Assembly (NCBI GenBank): GCA_910588025.1
Contig: CAJUQG010000001.1
Coordinates: 33,625 to 97,624 of the forward strand
Source: an uncultured Bacilli bacterium
GTDB lineage: Bacteria; Bacillota_I; Bacilli_A; RF39; UBA660
DNA length: 64,000 nt
Direction: 5' to 3'
The translations under genes and the position numbers were made by a program. Shown one piece after another: positions 17,727-26,341 of this stretch (its first letter is position 1; every line of letters begins with the position of its first letter). The notes under the pieces were generated by a model, which was not told the DNA's origin, ran no database searches, and worked only from the letters and a program-made list of their open reading frames with translations.

Positions 17727-18201
17727 ATGAATCGAAAAATGGTTATATGATCATTGACGATGAAATAATAAAAGCTTAGTAAAAATCACTCGTTGTAATA
17801 CAAATGTCTTTTGAATAAATAATTTAAACGGAAAAACTATCTATTTAAAGTAATTGAAGAAACTGAAAAAAGTGCATCACTAACCCCACATTTTGATTCT
17901 AATCGCTCTTTTTATTGTCCATCTTTTGATTTAGAATTTTTTATAAACGAACAACATAAATCATTTCATTTATATGAAGAATTAGAATATTATTTAACAT
18001 ACTCCGACCATCAATTTTATAATTATTTTTACTTCCTTTATGAATACTTTACACCAAAAAGCAGTAATAATTATAAATCAAGTAGAAGATAAAATGAGTG
18101 CTAAAATTCCTAAAGAGACAAAATGTGAAATTTTTGGTTCATATTTAGAACATTATGAAAAATTAACAGAAATAATAAAGAGAAGAGAGAAAAAGAAATG
18201 A
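17727..18201 (+). pseudogene. Frameshifted gene remnant between nusB and xseA
   Basis: No intact reading frame, but protein-like segments run in order through all three frames: a start MNRKMV at 17727, then MIIDDEIIKA, then KITRCNTNVF and INNLNGKTIYLK separated by stops. A frame open from 17823 to 18092 follows (EETEKSASLTPHFDSN, SFYCPSFDLEFF, HLYEELEYYL), then a frame from 18040 to 18201 (QKAVIIINQVEDKMSAK, ending KRREKKK). The last frame's TGA overlaps the xseA start as ATGA, the typical junction of an intact operon gene. I infer a gene of about 150 residues inactivated by several indels. The original family is not recognised; folD, which often sits here, does not match. Confidence 0.6.
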
Positions 18202-19529
18202 TTGAAAAAAACTATATTCAAGTTAGTGCATTAAATAATTATATTAAATTATTAATTGACGATAGTTCATTTTTACATAAAGTATATTTAAAAGGGGAAA
18301 TATCTAACTTTAAAAATCATATGAGTGGTCATTTATATTTTACGTTAAAAGACGAAGAATCTAAAATTAGTGCCATTATGTTTCGTAATAAAACAATAGA
18401 TTTGAAATTTACACCAGAAGATGGAAAAAAAGTATTAGTAGAAGGACGAGTATCTTGTTATCCTTCCCAAGGTACTTATCAAATTTACATTGATAAAATG
18501 GAAGAAGATGGCCTTGGTAATCTGTATGTTTTATTTGAAGAGTTAAAAAATAAACTCCAAAAAGAAGGTCTATTTGATACATCGCATAAAAAACCACTTC
18601 CCAAGTTTCCACAAAAAATAGGAATTATTACAGCACCTGCTGGTGCAGCTATCAAAGATATTTTAAGTACTTTAAAAAGAAGATATCCTATTGCAGAAAC
18701 CATCCTTTTTCCAGCTTTAGTTCAAGGAAAAAGTGCTGCACCCGATATTGCCAAACAAATTGAAAATGCCAAAAATTATGATTTAGATCTTTTAATTGTT
18801 GGACGTGGAGGTGGATCAATTGAAGATTTATGGGCATTTAATGAAGAAATCGTGGCTCGTGCTATTTATCATTGTCCAATTCCTACCATAAGTGCTGTAG
18901 GTCATGAAATCGATTATACAATATCTGACTTTGTTGCAGATTTACGAGCTCCGACACCGACTGGTGCAGCAGAACTAGCAACTCCAACTATGGAAGAAGT
19001 AAAAAAAATTCTTCGCAACTTTCAAAACGAAAGTTATTTACATATCAAAAATAAATTAAATCGTTTAGAACATCAATTAAATCAAGCAAAAAATTCTTTC
19101 ACTTTAAAAAATCCCAGTATGTTATATGAAGGAAAAATCCAAAAATTAGATTATTTAAATGAGCAATTAAGTCAAGTATTAAAGCATTTCTTAAAACAAA
19201 AACAAAATAAATTAGACCAATTAAAAAGTGCTTATATTTTAAAAAATCCTTTATTGCTTTACCAAAATCATCAAAAAAATTTAAACCATTTAACGAATCA
19301 ACTAGAACTATGTATGAAACATATCCTAGAGCAAAAAGAACATACTCTTGCTTTAAAATTAAATACCTTAAAGCTATTAAATCCTTTAAATTTATTAGAA
19401 AAAGGATATTCTTTAATCAGTAAAGATGATATATTAATTAAAAGTTGCAAAGAATTATCAAAGAATGATAAGATTAAAATTCAAATGAAAGATGGAAGTA
19501 TACTAGCTTCTGTCAAGGAGGTAATATAA
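18198..19529 (+). CDS. xseA: Exodeoxyribonuclease VII large subunit
   Basis: Catalytic subunit of the single-strand DNA exonuclease ExoVII. 443 residues: an N-terminal OB-fold (VYLKGEISNF, GHLYFTLKDE), the catalytic domain with IGIITAPAGAAIKDI, LLIVGRGGGSIEDLWAFNEE, PTISAVGHEIDYTISDFVAD and RAPTPTGAAEL, and a long C-terminal coiled-coil arm (about 270-400) with repeated LKNP elements that binds XseB. The start overlaps the TGA of the upstream remnant. xseB starts on its last stop base (TAATG), which indicates translational coupling. Confidence 0.97.
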   Translation: MIEKNYIQVSALNNYIKLLIDDSSFLHKVYLKGEISNFKNHMSGHLYFTLKDEESKISAIMFRNKTIDLKFTPEDGKKVLVEGRVSCYPSQGTYQIYIDKMEEDGLGNLYVLFEELKNKLQKEGLFDTSHKKPLPKFPQKIGIITAPAGAAIKDILSTLKRRYPIAETILFPALVQGKSAAPDIAKQIENAKNYDLDLLIVGRGGGSIEDLWAFNEEIVARAIYHCPIPTISAVGHEIDYTISDFVADLRAPTPTGAAELATPTMEEVKKILRNFQNESYLHIKNKLNRLEHQLNQAKNSFTLKNPSMLYEGKIQKLDYLNEQLSQVLKHFLKQKQNKLDQLKSAYILKNPLLLYQNHQKNLNHLTNQLELCMKHILEQKEHTLALKLNTLKLLNPLNLLEKGYSLISKDDILIKSCKELSKNDKIKIQMKDGSILASVKEVI

Positions 19530-19756
19530 TGGAAAAAACATTTGAAACAGCATTAAAAGATTTAGAAATCATTGTAAAAAAATTAGAAAGTGGTAATATT
19601 CCTTTAGAAAATGCGATTACAGAATATACAGAAGCTATGAAATTAGTAAAATATTGTAGTGAGAAATTAAATAGTGCAACCGAACAAGTAAATAAAACAC
19701 TAAGTGAAAACGGCGAATTAAAAGAATTTTCCTTAAAAGAAGAAACGGATGATTAA
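19529..19756 (+). CDS. xseB: Exodeoxyribonuclease VII small subunit
   Basis: Several copies of this small helical subunit wrap the coiled-coil arm of XseA. 75 residues with the family signature FETALKDLEIIVKKLESGNIPLE near the N-terminus (abbreviated: FETALKDLE, KLESG, PLE) and YCSEKL further on. A strong AAGGAGG lies 9 bases upstream inside the end of xseA, and the start codon shares a base with the xseA stop. proS follows 2 bases after its stop. Confidence 0.95.
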   Translation: MEKTFETALKDLEIIVKKLESGNIPLENAITEYTEAMKLVKYCSEKLNSATEQVNKTLSENGELKEFSLKEETDD

Positions 19757-19758
19757 TC

Positions 19759-21177
19759 ATGGCAGTTGTTAATGAAATTACTAATCGCAATGTCGATTTT
19801 GCAAAATGGTACACTGATATATGTAGGGTTGCTGAATTAGTTGACTATTCTTCTGTAAAAGGTAGCATGATTATAAAACCTTATGGTTATGCAATCTGGG
19901 AAAATATTCAAAAAAATTTAGATAAAATGTTCAAAGAACTGGGACATGTTAATGTACAAATGCCTATGTTTATTCCTGAATCTTTATTAAATATTGAAAA
20001 AGACCATATTGAAGGATTTGCTCCTGAAGTTGCCTGGGTAACAATGGGAGGTAATACGCCTTTAGAAGAACGCTATTGTGTAAGACCTACAAGTGAAACA
20101 TTATTTTGTGATCATTATAAAAAAATTATTAAGTCTTACCGTGACTTACCAAAATTATACAATCAGTGGTGTACCATTGTTCGTTGGGAAAAAACAACTA
20201 GACCTTTTTTACGAAGTCGAGAAATTTTATGGCAAGAAGGTCATACTATGCACCAAACAGAAGAAGAGGCTAGAAACGAAACATTAACGATGTGGCATGT
20301 TTATGAAAAATTTCAAAAAGAATACCTTGCTTTACCTGTCATTATTGGTAAGAAAACTGAAAAAGAAAAATTTGCTGGAGCCGAAGAAACTTATACCATT
20401 GAAGCGATGATGCAAGATGGAGTAGCTTTACAAAATGGTACTAGTCATTATTTTGGTCAAAAATTTGCAAAAGCTTTTAATATTACTTTTTTAGACCAAG
20501 ATAATACTCTAAAAACACCTTATCAAACTAGCTGGGGTGTAACAACGAGAATGATTGGTGGTCTTATTATGACACATAGTGATGATAATGGCCTTGTTTT
20601 ACCTCCTAAAATTGCTCCAATTCAAGTGATGTTTATTCCAATCGGAAAAGATGAAGCCGTTTTAACGAAAATTAAAGAAATACAAAATAAATTATCTAGT
20701 AATATTACTACGAAAATAGATTTAAGTGATAAAAGTCCAGGATATAAATTTGCGGAAGCTGAAGTAAAAGGAATTCCCTTACGCATTGATATCGGCTCTC
20801 GAGACTTAGAAAACAATACCGTTACTTTTGTAAGACGAGACACTTTAGAAAAATCTATAGTATCTCTAGAAAACATTGAAAAAACTATCGAAGAAACTCT
20901 AGAAAATATCCAAAGTAATCTCTATAATATTGCTGAAAAAAGACGAAATAGCATGCTTCATTCAGCAGCAAACTACGAAGAATTTAAACAAATTACGGAA
21001 ACATTACCAGGATTTATAAAAATTAACTGGTGTGGAAATATCGAATGTGAAGAAAAAATTAAAGACGACTCTGGTTATAAATCTCGTTGTATTTTAATAG
21101 ATGAAAAAACGGATGGAGTTTGTGCTGTTTGTGGCAAAGAAGGAAAACATAAAATTTATTTTGGGAAACAATATTAA
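19759..21177 (+). CDS. proS: Prolyl-tRNA synthetase, archaeal/eukaryotic-type short form
   Basis: Class II synthetase that charges tRNA-Pro. The 472-residue length and layout (N-terminal FAKWYTDICRVAELVDYSS; motif 2 with RWEKTTRPFLRSREILWQEGH; motif 3 GGLIMTHSDDNGLVLPP; anticodon-binding domain; C-terminal zinc-like domain with Cys residues in WCGNIECEE and CAVCGKEGKHK, ending in Tyr) define the archaeal/eukaryotic-like ProRS. The 560-residue bacterial type with its editing insertion is not present. Trans-editing of Ala-tRNA-Pro, if any, must come from another gene. It is the last gene of the xseA-xseB-proS group, closed by a terminator. Confidence 0.95.
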   Translation: MAVVNEITNRNVDFAKWYTDICRVAELVDYSSVKGSMIIKPYGYAIWENIQKNLDKMFKELGHVNVQMPMFIPESLLNIEKDHIEGFAPEVAWVTMGGNTPLEERYCVRPTSETLFCDHYKKIIKSYRDLPKLYNQWCTIVRWEKTTRPFLRSREILWQEGHTMHQTEEEARNETLTMWHVYEKFQKEYLALPVIIGKKTEKEKFAGAEETYTIEAMMQDGVALQNGTSHYFGQKFAKAFNITFLDQDNTLKTPYQTSWGVTTRMIGGLIMTHSDDNGLVLPPKIAPIQVMFIPIGKDEAVLTKIKEIQNKLSSNITTKIDLSDKSPGYKFAEAEVKGIPLRIDIGSRDLENNTVTFVRRDTLEKSIVSLENIEKTIEETLENIQSNLYNIAEKRRNSMLHSAANYEEFKQITETLPGFIKINWCGNIECEEKIKDDSGYKSRCILIDEKTDGVCAVCGKEGKHKIYFGKQY

Positions 21178-21182
21178 ACATT

Positions 21183-21220
21183 TGACAATTAATGGATAGT
21201 ACCAGTAATTGTCATTTTTT
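21183..21220 (+). terminator. Terminator after proS
   Basis: TGACAATTA (21183-21191) pairs perfectly with TAATTGTCA (21206-21214), 14-base loop, then a T-run. Confidence 0.85.
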
Positions 21221-21261
21221 TATATCAAAAAACATCCATAATATTAATGTGAGGTGAGATT

Positions 21262-22245
21262 ATGAAAAAGAAAATAATGACAATTCTGTTGAGCATGAGT
21301 ATTTTATTCGCTCCCTTGCCGGTATGGGCATATTCAAGCGAAATCATTGTTGGAGGAGATAACATAGGAATACATATTGACAGCAAAGGAATTTTAGTCA
21401 TTGGTTTCTATAAAGTAAATGGATCATACACAAAAGCATCCCCCGAAATTGAGGTTGGAGACCGAATTTTAAAAGTAGGAAAAAATGAGGTAACTTCTAT
21501 TGAAGATTTAACCAAAGAAATTGAAAAAAATTTACAAAATAATAACGTAAAACTAACAATAGAAAGAAAAAATCAAACAATAAATGTAGACTTACCTCTA
21601 ACTAATGTAGATGGAGTCTATAAAACAGGATTATATGTTAAAGATGGAATCAGTGGTATTGGAACATTAACTTACATTGACCCTGAAACTAAAATATTTG
21701 GAACGTTAGGACATGAGATAGTAGAAAGTAATTCTAATACCAGAATTGAAGTAAAAACAGGTTCAATATTTGATAGTGAAATTTCGAAAATCATTAAAAG
21801 TACCGACGGTAAAGTTGGTGAAAAAAATGCGAAATTAAACTATGAAAAAATATTTGGAAATATCACAAAAAATACGCTTTATGGTGTATTTGGAAATTAT
21901 ACAAATGAAATACCAAATGGAAAAAAATTTACTGTTGCTAAACCAGATGAAATAAAACTTGGAAAAGCCAGTATATATACTGTTTTATCAAACAATAAAG
22001 TGGAAGAGTACGAAATTAATATAATCAAAATCAACAAAAACAACGAAATTAAAAATATTACATTTGAAATAATTGATGAAAAATTATTAAAAGAAACAGG
22101 TGGCGTTATTCAAGGAATGAGTGGAAGTCCAATCATACAAGAAGATAAAATCATAGGGGCAGTAACTCATGCCATCGTCGATAATGTTTCGAATGGATAT
22201 GGTATATTTATTACTACCATGTTAGAAGAAGGCGAAAAAAATTAA
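21262..22245 (+). CDS. spoIVB: SpoIVB-type sporulation serine peptidase (S55, PDZ)
   Basis: In Bacillus, SpoIVB is secreted from the forespore and cleaves SpoIVFA to trigger SpoIVFB processing of pro-sigma-K. This 327-residue protein has a signal peptide (residues 1-23, ending near WAYSS), a PDZ domain (about 30-115) and the S55 peptidase domain (GLYVKDGISGIGTLTYIDP, FGTLGHEI, GGVIQGMSGSPI). His151, Asp272 and Ser287 stand at the positions of the catalytic triad, and the Asp-to-Ser distance of 15 equals that in B. subtilis. GAGGTGA precedes ATG 21262. A CATAATA at 21237 could be a forespore-type -10, but no good -35 goes with it. Confidence 0.92.
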   Translation: MKKKIMTILLSMSILFAPLPVWAYSSEIIVGGDNIGIHIDSKGILVIGFYKVNGSYTKASPEIEVGDRILKVGKNEVTSIEDLTKEIEKNLQNNNVKLTIERKNQTINVDLPLTNVDGVYKTGLYVKDGISGIGTLTYIDPETKIFGTLGHEIVESNSNTRIEVKTGSIFDSEISKIIKSTDGKVGEKNAKLNYEKIFGNITKNTLYGVFGNYTNEIPNGKKFTVAKPDEIKLGKASIYTVLSNNKVEEYEINIIKINKNNEIKNITFEIIDEKLLKETGGVIQGMSGSPIIQEDKIIGAVTHAIVDNVSNGYGIFITTMLEEGEKN

Positions 22246-22264
22246 TATAAAATTCGCTTTTTTT
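22232..22264 (+). terminator. Terminator after spoIVB
   Basis: GCGAA (22232-22236) and TTCGC (22253-22257), extended by A-T pairs, enclose the stop codon and are followed by a 7-base T-run. Confidence 0.6.
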
Positions 22265-22343
22265 GTGTCTAATTATGTTATATTCATTGATTTCATTTGA
22301 ATTTTGTTTAATTTTTTATTATATTTAAAATAGAGGTGACAAA

Positions 22344-23507
22344 ATGTATTGTGAATTTTGTGGTAAAAAAATTGATTTAGATGCTAAATACTGTGAACAC
22401 TGTGGTAAACAAATAAAAACAGCCAAAATCTATTCTTTCAAAAAAAATCAAAACGAAACAAAAATTCTGATTACTATAGTTTTAATCGCTCTGTTTAGTT
22501 TTTTATTTTATCAAGAATTAAAATATTTTAATTCACCGGAAAATGCTATCAATCATTATTTAAGAAATTTAAAAAACCAAAATTTAGAATCCATATTAAA
22601 TACGTTTAATATGGAAACAAATGAGTTTACATCTACCTCATTTCTCAAAAGAAAAAGTGAAACCAACGAAAACTTAAAAAGCTATAAAATTCTCGAATGT
22701 AATTATGAAAATGATAAAAAAAGTGCAATCTGTAGTGTTAATTATACAACTACTAAAAATGGGATTAGCAAAACCAAAACGTATCGTCTCAAAAAGAAAG
22801 AAGAAAAACGTTTTTTACTCTTTACAAATTGGATAATTGAAAATCAAGACATCGAATTACTTGAAGAATGGACACTATATCTTCCAACATCTTCAAAAGG
22901 AAAACTAGAAGGGATTGACTTAGAAAAATATCGAGATAACGCAAAAACAAAAGATGGCTACGATGCTTATACGATTCGTCCTATCATAAAAGGAGAATAT
23001 AATCTAACACTGACAACAGATAACGGTATCTCACTAAATACTACAATAAATATTAATTCAAAAGAATATACTTATCAATTTACCATCAAAGATATCTCAA
23101 AAGAAATGGAAACACAAATCCTAACAATAGGAAAAGAATTAATCAATACCTTTTATCAAGGAATTATAAATCATCAAAAAAAAGAAGAGATAAAATCAAG
23201 CTATGAAATATCAGAGATTTTAACCGAATACGAAAATTTAAAAAAAGAAATCGAGAAAAATATTACTTTAAAAAAATTTGATGTAACAGAAATAAAAATA
23301 AATAATTTGAAAATGGATGCAGAAGGAAAAATTATAGTAACCTTTCAAATGAATTATAGCTATCAATTTGACTATTTTATAGATAAAGAAAAGAAAACAC
23401 ATGAAGGAAACAGCAATGATATATTTTATCTAACCTTTAAAAATACAGAATTAAAAGAAATTGAAAAAATAGACAGCCTTGTCTCATATTTTTCAAAGAA
23501 ATATTAA
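22344..23507 (+). CDS. Zinc-ribbon membrane protein with extracytoplasmic domains
   Basis: 387 residues. An N-terminal zinc ribbon (CEFCGKK then CEHCGKQ, Cys pairs at about 2/5 and 17/20) is followed by a basic linker, a transmembrane helix at about residues 45-62, and a large Lys/Glu/Asn-rich part that should lie outside the cell. The first outer part (PENAINHYLRNLKNQNLESIL) resembles NTF2-like modules of TcaA-type proteins. TcaA-like proteins sense or affect the cell wall; assignment here is tentative. It begins after GAGGTGAC and lies 12 bases upstream of a second zinc-ribbon membrane protein, so they form a two-gene unit. Confidence 0.7.
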   Translation: MYCEFCGKKIDLDAKYCEHCGKQIKTAKIYSFKKNQNETKILITIVLIALFSFLFYQELKYFNSPENAINHYLRNLKNQNLESILNTFNMETNEFTSTSFLKRKSETNENLKSYKILECNYENDKKSAICSVNYTTTKNGISKTKTYRLKKKEEKRFLLFTNWIIENQDIELLEEWTLYLPTSSKGKLEGIDLEKYRDNAKTKDGYDAYTIRPIIKGEYNLTLTTDNGISLNTTININSKEYTYQFTIKDISKEMETQILTIGKELINTFYQGIINHQKKEEIKSSYEISEILTEYENLKKEIEKNITLKKFDVTEIKINNLKMDAEGKIIVTFQMNYSYQFDYFIDKEKKTHEGNSNDIFYLTFKNTELKEIEKIDSLVSYFSKKY

Positions 23508-23519
23508 GGAGGAAATCAT

Positions 23520-24299
23520 ATGGCAAAATTTTGTAAATATTGTGGAAAAGAATTAGAAAAAGGGGGTAAGTGCTTATGTCAAACAGAAACCAAAGAAAAA
23601 GAAATGAAAGAAATCGAAAGCAAGACGAAACAAAAAAACAAAGAATTACAAAAGGCAACTGAAACAATTAAATTAGAAGTAACTGATTCAAGTAAAAAAT
23701 ATGCCGAAAAGCTATGGCAAACCATTCAAAATATTTTTATAAAACCAAAAGAAACATTAATTGAATTTATTAACAATCAAGATACTACATTAACAATGAT
23801 TCTATTAATTTTAACAAGTCTTACAATTGGTATCTGTGCCGTTTCTTTTATAAAAGGAATGTATGGCGTTAATATGTTATATGATCATTCTTATTCTTAT
23901 TATAAAGATACAATTTGGAATATAAGTTATTTTAAAATCCTGATTTGTGTCGCACTTGGCGTATTTTTGAGTGAATTTTTATTAGCAATCATTTTTGATT
24001 TAGGATTTGAAAAAATAAGCAAAATCAATCTTTCTTTTAAAAGTGTTTTATCTTCCATTGCGATAAGCATTCTAGAACCAACTATTCTTTGTATTATTGG
24101 CGCTATTTTAACAATCTTTTCTTATAAATTAGCATTCATCATTGTTTTATATGCTGGAATATTATATGTTTTAAATTTATACCAAACATTCGGCGAATTA
24201 AGAGAAGTACGATCAACGCATTACAATCATTTATTTACAATATTATTTTTAACATTTTCGTTTTTGGCTATCTATTTAATTCCTAAATTGTTTTTATAA
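23520..24299 (+). CDS. Zinc-ribbon multi-pass membrane protein (Yip1-like)
   Basis: 259 residues: an N-terminal zinc ribbon (CKYCGKE then KCLCQ), a charged coil (about 25-65), then about four to five transmembrane segments (near 90-112, 138-160, 175-198, 203-222, 238-256). The layout is that of Yip1-domain proteins with a zinc ribbon, common but uncharacterised in Bacillota. AAGGAGGAAATC is a very strong ribosome-binding site 12 bases after the preceding stop; the two proteins share zinc ribbon and membrane location and probably work together. A bidirectional terminator follows. Confidence 0.7.
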   Translation: MAKFCKYCGKELEKGGKCLCQTETKEKEMKEIESKTKQKNKELQKATETIKLEVTDSSKKYAEKLWQTIQNIFIKPKETLIEFINNQDTTLTMILLILTSLTIGICAVSFIKGMYGVNMLYDHSYSYYKDTIWNISYFKILICVALGVFLSEFLLAIIFDLGFEKISKINLSFKSVLSSIAISILEPTILCIIGAILTIFSYKLAFIIVLYAGILYVLNLYQTFGELREVRSTHYNHLFTILFLTFSFLAIYLIPKLFL

Positions 24300-24301
24300 A
24301 A

Positions 24302-24331
24302 AAATACAGAAATAAATCTGTATTTTTTTAT
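24302..24331. terminator. Bidirectional terminator
   Basis: AAATACAGA (24302-24310) and TCTGTATTT (24317-24325) with a 6-base loop; T-run on the plus strand and A-run (T on the minus strand) on the left. It serves the 23520 gene and the convergent 31-residue gene. Confidence 0.75.
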
Positions 24332-24423
24332 GCCAAAGCGTAACTTAATATAGTAGCTACAACACTACCAACCATTAAAATAACCATAATCCATGCTGCT
24401 ACTTTTCTAGCCTTTTTACTCAT
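24328..24423 (-). CDS. 31-residue single-pass membrane protein (DUF4044/Prli42-like)
   Basis: Small gene: a basic start (MSKKARK), a single hydrophobic helix (about residues 8-28, AAWIMVILMVGSVV and onward) and a short end SYALA. An AAGAGGTG ribbon of ribosome binding lies 8 bases upstream of the ATG on this strand, and a terminator overlaps its end. The plan fits the tiny DUF4044 family and the stressosome-anchoring miniprotein Prli42 of Listeria; which one, if either, is not decidable here. It stands alone, convergent to the zinc-ribbon gene and divergent from spoIIM. Confidence 0.75.
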   Translation of the reverse strand: MSKKARKVAAWIMVILMVGSVVATILSYALA

Positions 24424-24512
24424 TAAAATTCACCTCTTATAAACGATTTTGATTTCTTTTATTAATTTATCATAATTTTAAATTGTTGTAAATATAATTT
24501 ATTGGTGAAGAA

Positions 24513-25091
24513 ATGAAAAAAATATCAATGCAATTAAAGAATCAAAAAAATGTTCTAATTTTCCTAGCAATTATCTTATTATTCGGTATTATTCTTGGGA
24601 TTTATTTTGGTTTCAATGCCAAAGAACTTATGGAAAATACAATATCCAACTATGTTTTAAAAATAGAAGAGCAAGGATATCACTTTGCAATATCCCATTT
24701 TACAATTTTATCGTTACTATTTGTTTTATCTTTTATTGGTCTTGGTGTACCTGCTGCTATTGCATACCTTTTCTTTGAAGGATTAACGATAGGCTTTTGT
24801 GGAAGTATTTTCACTTTAATTATTGGAGTAAAAGGATTAATTTATATTCTAATCTTTTTCTTATTAACAAAAATTCCTTTCCTTTTCATATATAACTTCT
24901 TTTTTAATAAAATTTTACTTATCACAAAATCTTTAATTTCATGGATAATCTACAAACAAAGCAAGAAAGATTATATCATTAATCTGGCATTAGGGTGTCT
25001 TATTTTAATTGTCATTTTACTATGTTATGACCTTATATTTGATTTTCTAGGAATCAATATTATTAAAATATTTCAGTTTTTACTAAACTAG
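24513..25091 (+). CDS. spoIIM: Stage II sporulation protein M-like membrane protein
   Basis: 192 residues with about five transmembrane helices. The SpoIIM signature is clear: an N-terminal ILLFGIILGIYFG helix, then SLLFVLSFIGLGVPAA, FEGLTIGFCGS and the GVKGLIYILIFFLLTKIPFLFIYN stretch (given in parts: GVKGLIYIL, TKIPFLF), matching GlsliGiP, KGfviGF and kGllfallsilPqN of the family. In Bacillus SpoIIM anchors the SpoIIDMP peptidoglycan-degrading machine that drives engulfment and is made under sigma-E. GGTGAAG lies before ATG 24513. DUF95 proteins also occur in non-sporulating species, but spoIVB and sigK in this window support a sporulation role. Confidence 0.8.
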   Translation: MKKISMQLKNQKNVLIFLAIILLFGIILGIYFGFNAKELMENTISNYVLKIEEQGYHFAISHFTILSLLFVLSFIGLGVPAAIAYLFFEGLTIGFCGSIFTLIIGVKGLIYILIFFLLTKIPFLFIYNFFFNKILLITKSLISWIIYKQSKKDYIINLALGCLILIVILLCYDLIFDFLGINIIKIFQFLLN

Positions 25092-25108
25092 AATTCATAA
25101 GAAAGATT

Positions 25109-25117
25109 TGTTATAAT
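25109..25117 (+). promoter_or_regulatory. Extended -10 promoter for mnmA
   Basis: TGT plus TATAAT, 20 bases before the start codon of mnmA. Confidence 0.6.
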
Positions 25118-25137
25118 ATCACCAGTAGGTGAGATGT

Positions 25138-26244
25138 ATGGAAAAAGTAATTGTGGGAATTTCTGGAGGAGTAGATAGCGCTGTCTCAGCATATTTATTA
25201 AAAAAACAAGGTTACTTAGTTGAAGGTCTTTTTATGCGCAACTGGGACGCAACATTAAATAATGATATTCATGGCAATCCTACCTTAAACGAATACATAT
25301 GCCCTCAAGAACAAGACTATAATGATGCCAAAGAACTTTGTGAAATGTTACAAATTCCCTTACATCGCGTTGACTTTATTAAAGAATACTGGGATTATGT
25401 TTTTACTTACTTTTTAGAGGAATTAAAAAAGGGAAGAACTCCTAATCCAGATCTTTTATGTAATAAATATATAAAATTTGATTTATTTAAAAAAGAAGCA
25501 AAAAAATTAGGGGCTGATAAAATTGCAACAGGCCATTATGCCAAATTAGAAGGAAATCGTTTATTAAGAGGAATTGATCAAAACAAAGATCAAACTTATT
25601 TTTTAGCACAATTATCTCCAGATCAATTAAAAGATGTTTTATTTCCTGTTGGAAACATTACAAAACAAGAAGTTCGAAAAATTGCAGAAGAACAAAAATT
25701 AAATGTTGCGAAAAAAAAGGATTCTACAGGAATCTGTTTTATTGGCGAAAGACATTATCAAGAATTTGTAAAAAATTATTTAAAGCCAAATCCTGGTGAT
25801 ATAATAAATGTTGAAACCCAAGAAGTAATTGGAAAACACAATGGTTTAATGAATTACACAATTGGTCAAAGAAGAAACGTAGGTATTTCTGGCTTTAATG
25901 AAAGACATTATGTTTGTGGCAAAAATGTTGAAAAAAATATTCTATACATTGCTTTTGGAGATTCTAACGAATATTTATTAAGTGATGAATGTCTATTAGA
26001 AGAAGTAAACTGGATTAGTGCATCACATCCTGCCTTTTGTTCAGCAAAATTTCGCTATCGAGGAGAAGATGTACCAGTCCAAATAGAATATTTAGAAAAT
26101 AATGAATTAAAAATAAACTATCCAGATGGAGCTAAAGCAGTAACTCCTGGCCAATTTTGTGTTTTATATTTAGGAGAAGAATGTCTTGGCAGTGGGATCA
26201 TAAAAGAAGTTAGAAAAAAGAATCAGAAACTTTGGTATTTATAA
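25138..26244 (+). CDS. mnmA: tRNA-specific 2-thiouridylase MnmA
   Basis: Installs the s2 group on U34 of tRNA-Lys, Glu and Gln. 368 residues. The PP-loop SGGVDS is at residues 9-14; the two catalytic cysteines are Cys108 (LLCNKYIKF) and Cys200 (GICFIGERHYQEF); GQRRNVGI and a C-terminal beta barrel (GEDVPVQIEY) follow. ATG 25138 is preferred: AGGTGA (25127-25132) is its ribosome-binding site and contains the in-frame GTG 25129. In many Bacillota mnmA stands close to rarA, cymR and nifS; here rarA lies 5 kb away. Confidence 0.96.
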   Translation: MEKVIVGISGGVDSAVSAYLLKKQGYLVEGLFMRNWDATLNNDIHGNPTLNEYICPQEQDYNDAKELCEMLQIPLHRVDFIKEYWDYVFTYFLEELKKGRTPNPDLLCNKYIKFDLFKKEAKKLGADKIATGHYAKLEGNRLLRGIDQNKDQTYFLAQLSPDQLKDVLFPVGNITKQEVRKIAEEQKLNVAKKKDSTGICFIGERHYQEFVKNYLKPNPGDIINVETQEVIGKHNGLMNYTIGQRRNVGISGFNERHYVCGKNVEKNILYIAFGDSNEYLLSDECLLEEVNWISASHPAFCSAKFRYRGEDVPVQIEYLENNELKINYPDGAKAVTPGQFCVLYLGEECLGSGIIKEVRKKNQKLWYL

Positions 26245-26282
26245 CGAAAACAGAAAATTATAAGTTTTACACTCCTTTACAC

Positions 26283-26310
26283 TTGACATGTAACTGTTAA
26301 ATGATATAAT
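26283..26310 (+). promoter_or_regulatory. Strong sigma-A promoter for the 26342 regulator
   Basis: TTGACA (26283-26288), a 16-base spacer carrying TGA next to the -10, and a perfect TATAAT (26305-26310). It is one of the best promoters in the window. Confidence 0.8.
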
Positions 26311-26341
26311 AAAAATGTAAATACTAGAGGGTAGGGATATC

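Noticed and set aside
21237..21261. Forespore sigma-G promoter for spoIVB
   Set aside because: CATAATA is present at 21237-21243, but the -35 position (21214-21219) is a T-run with no match; too weak to call as a feature.
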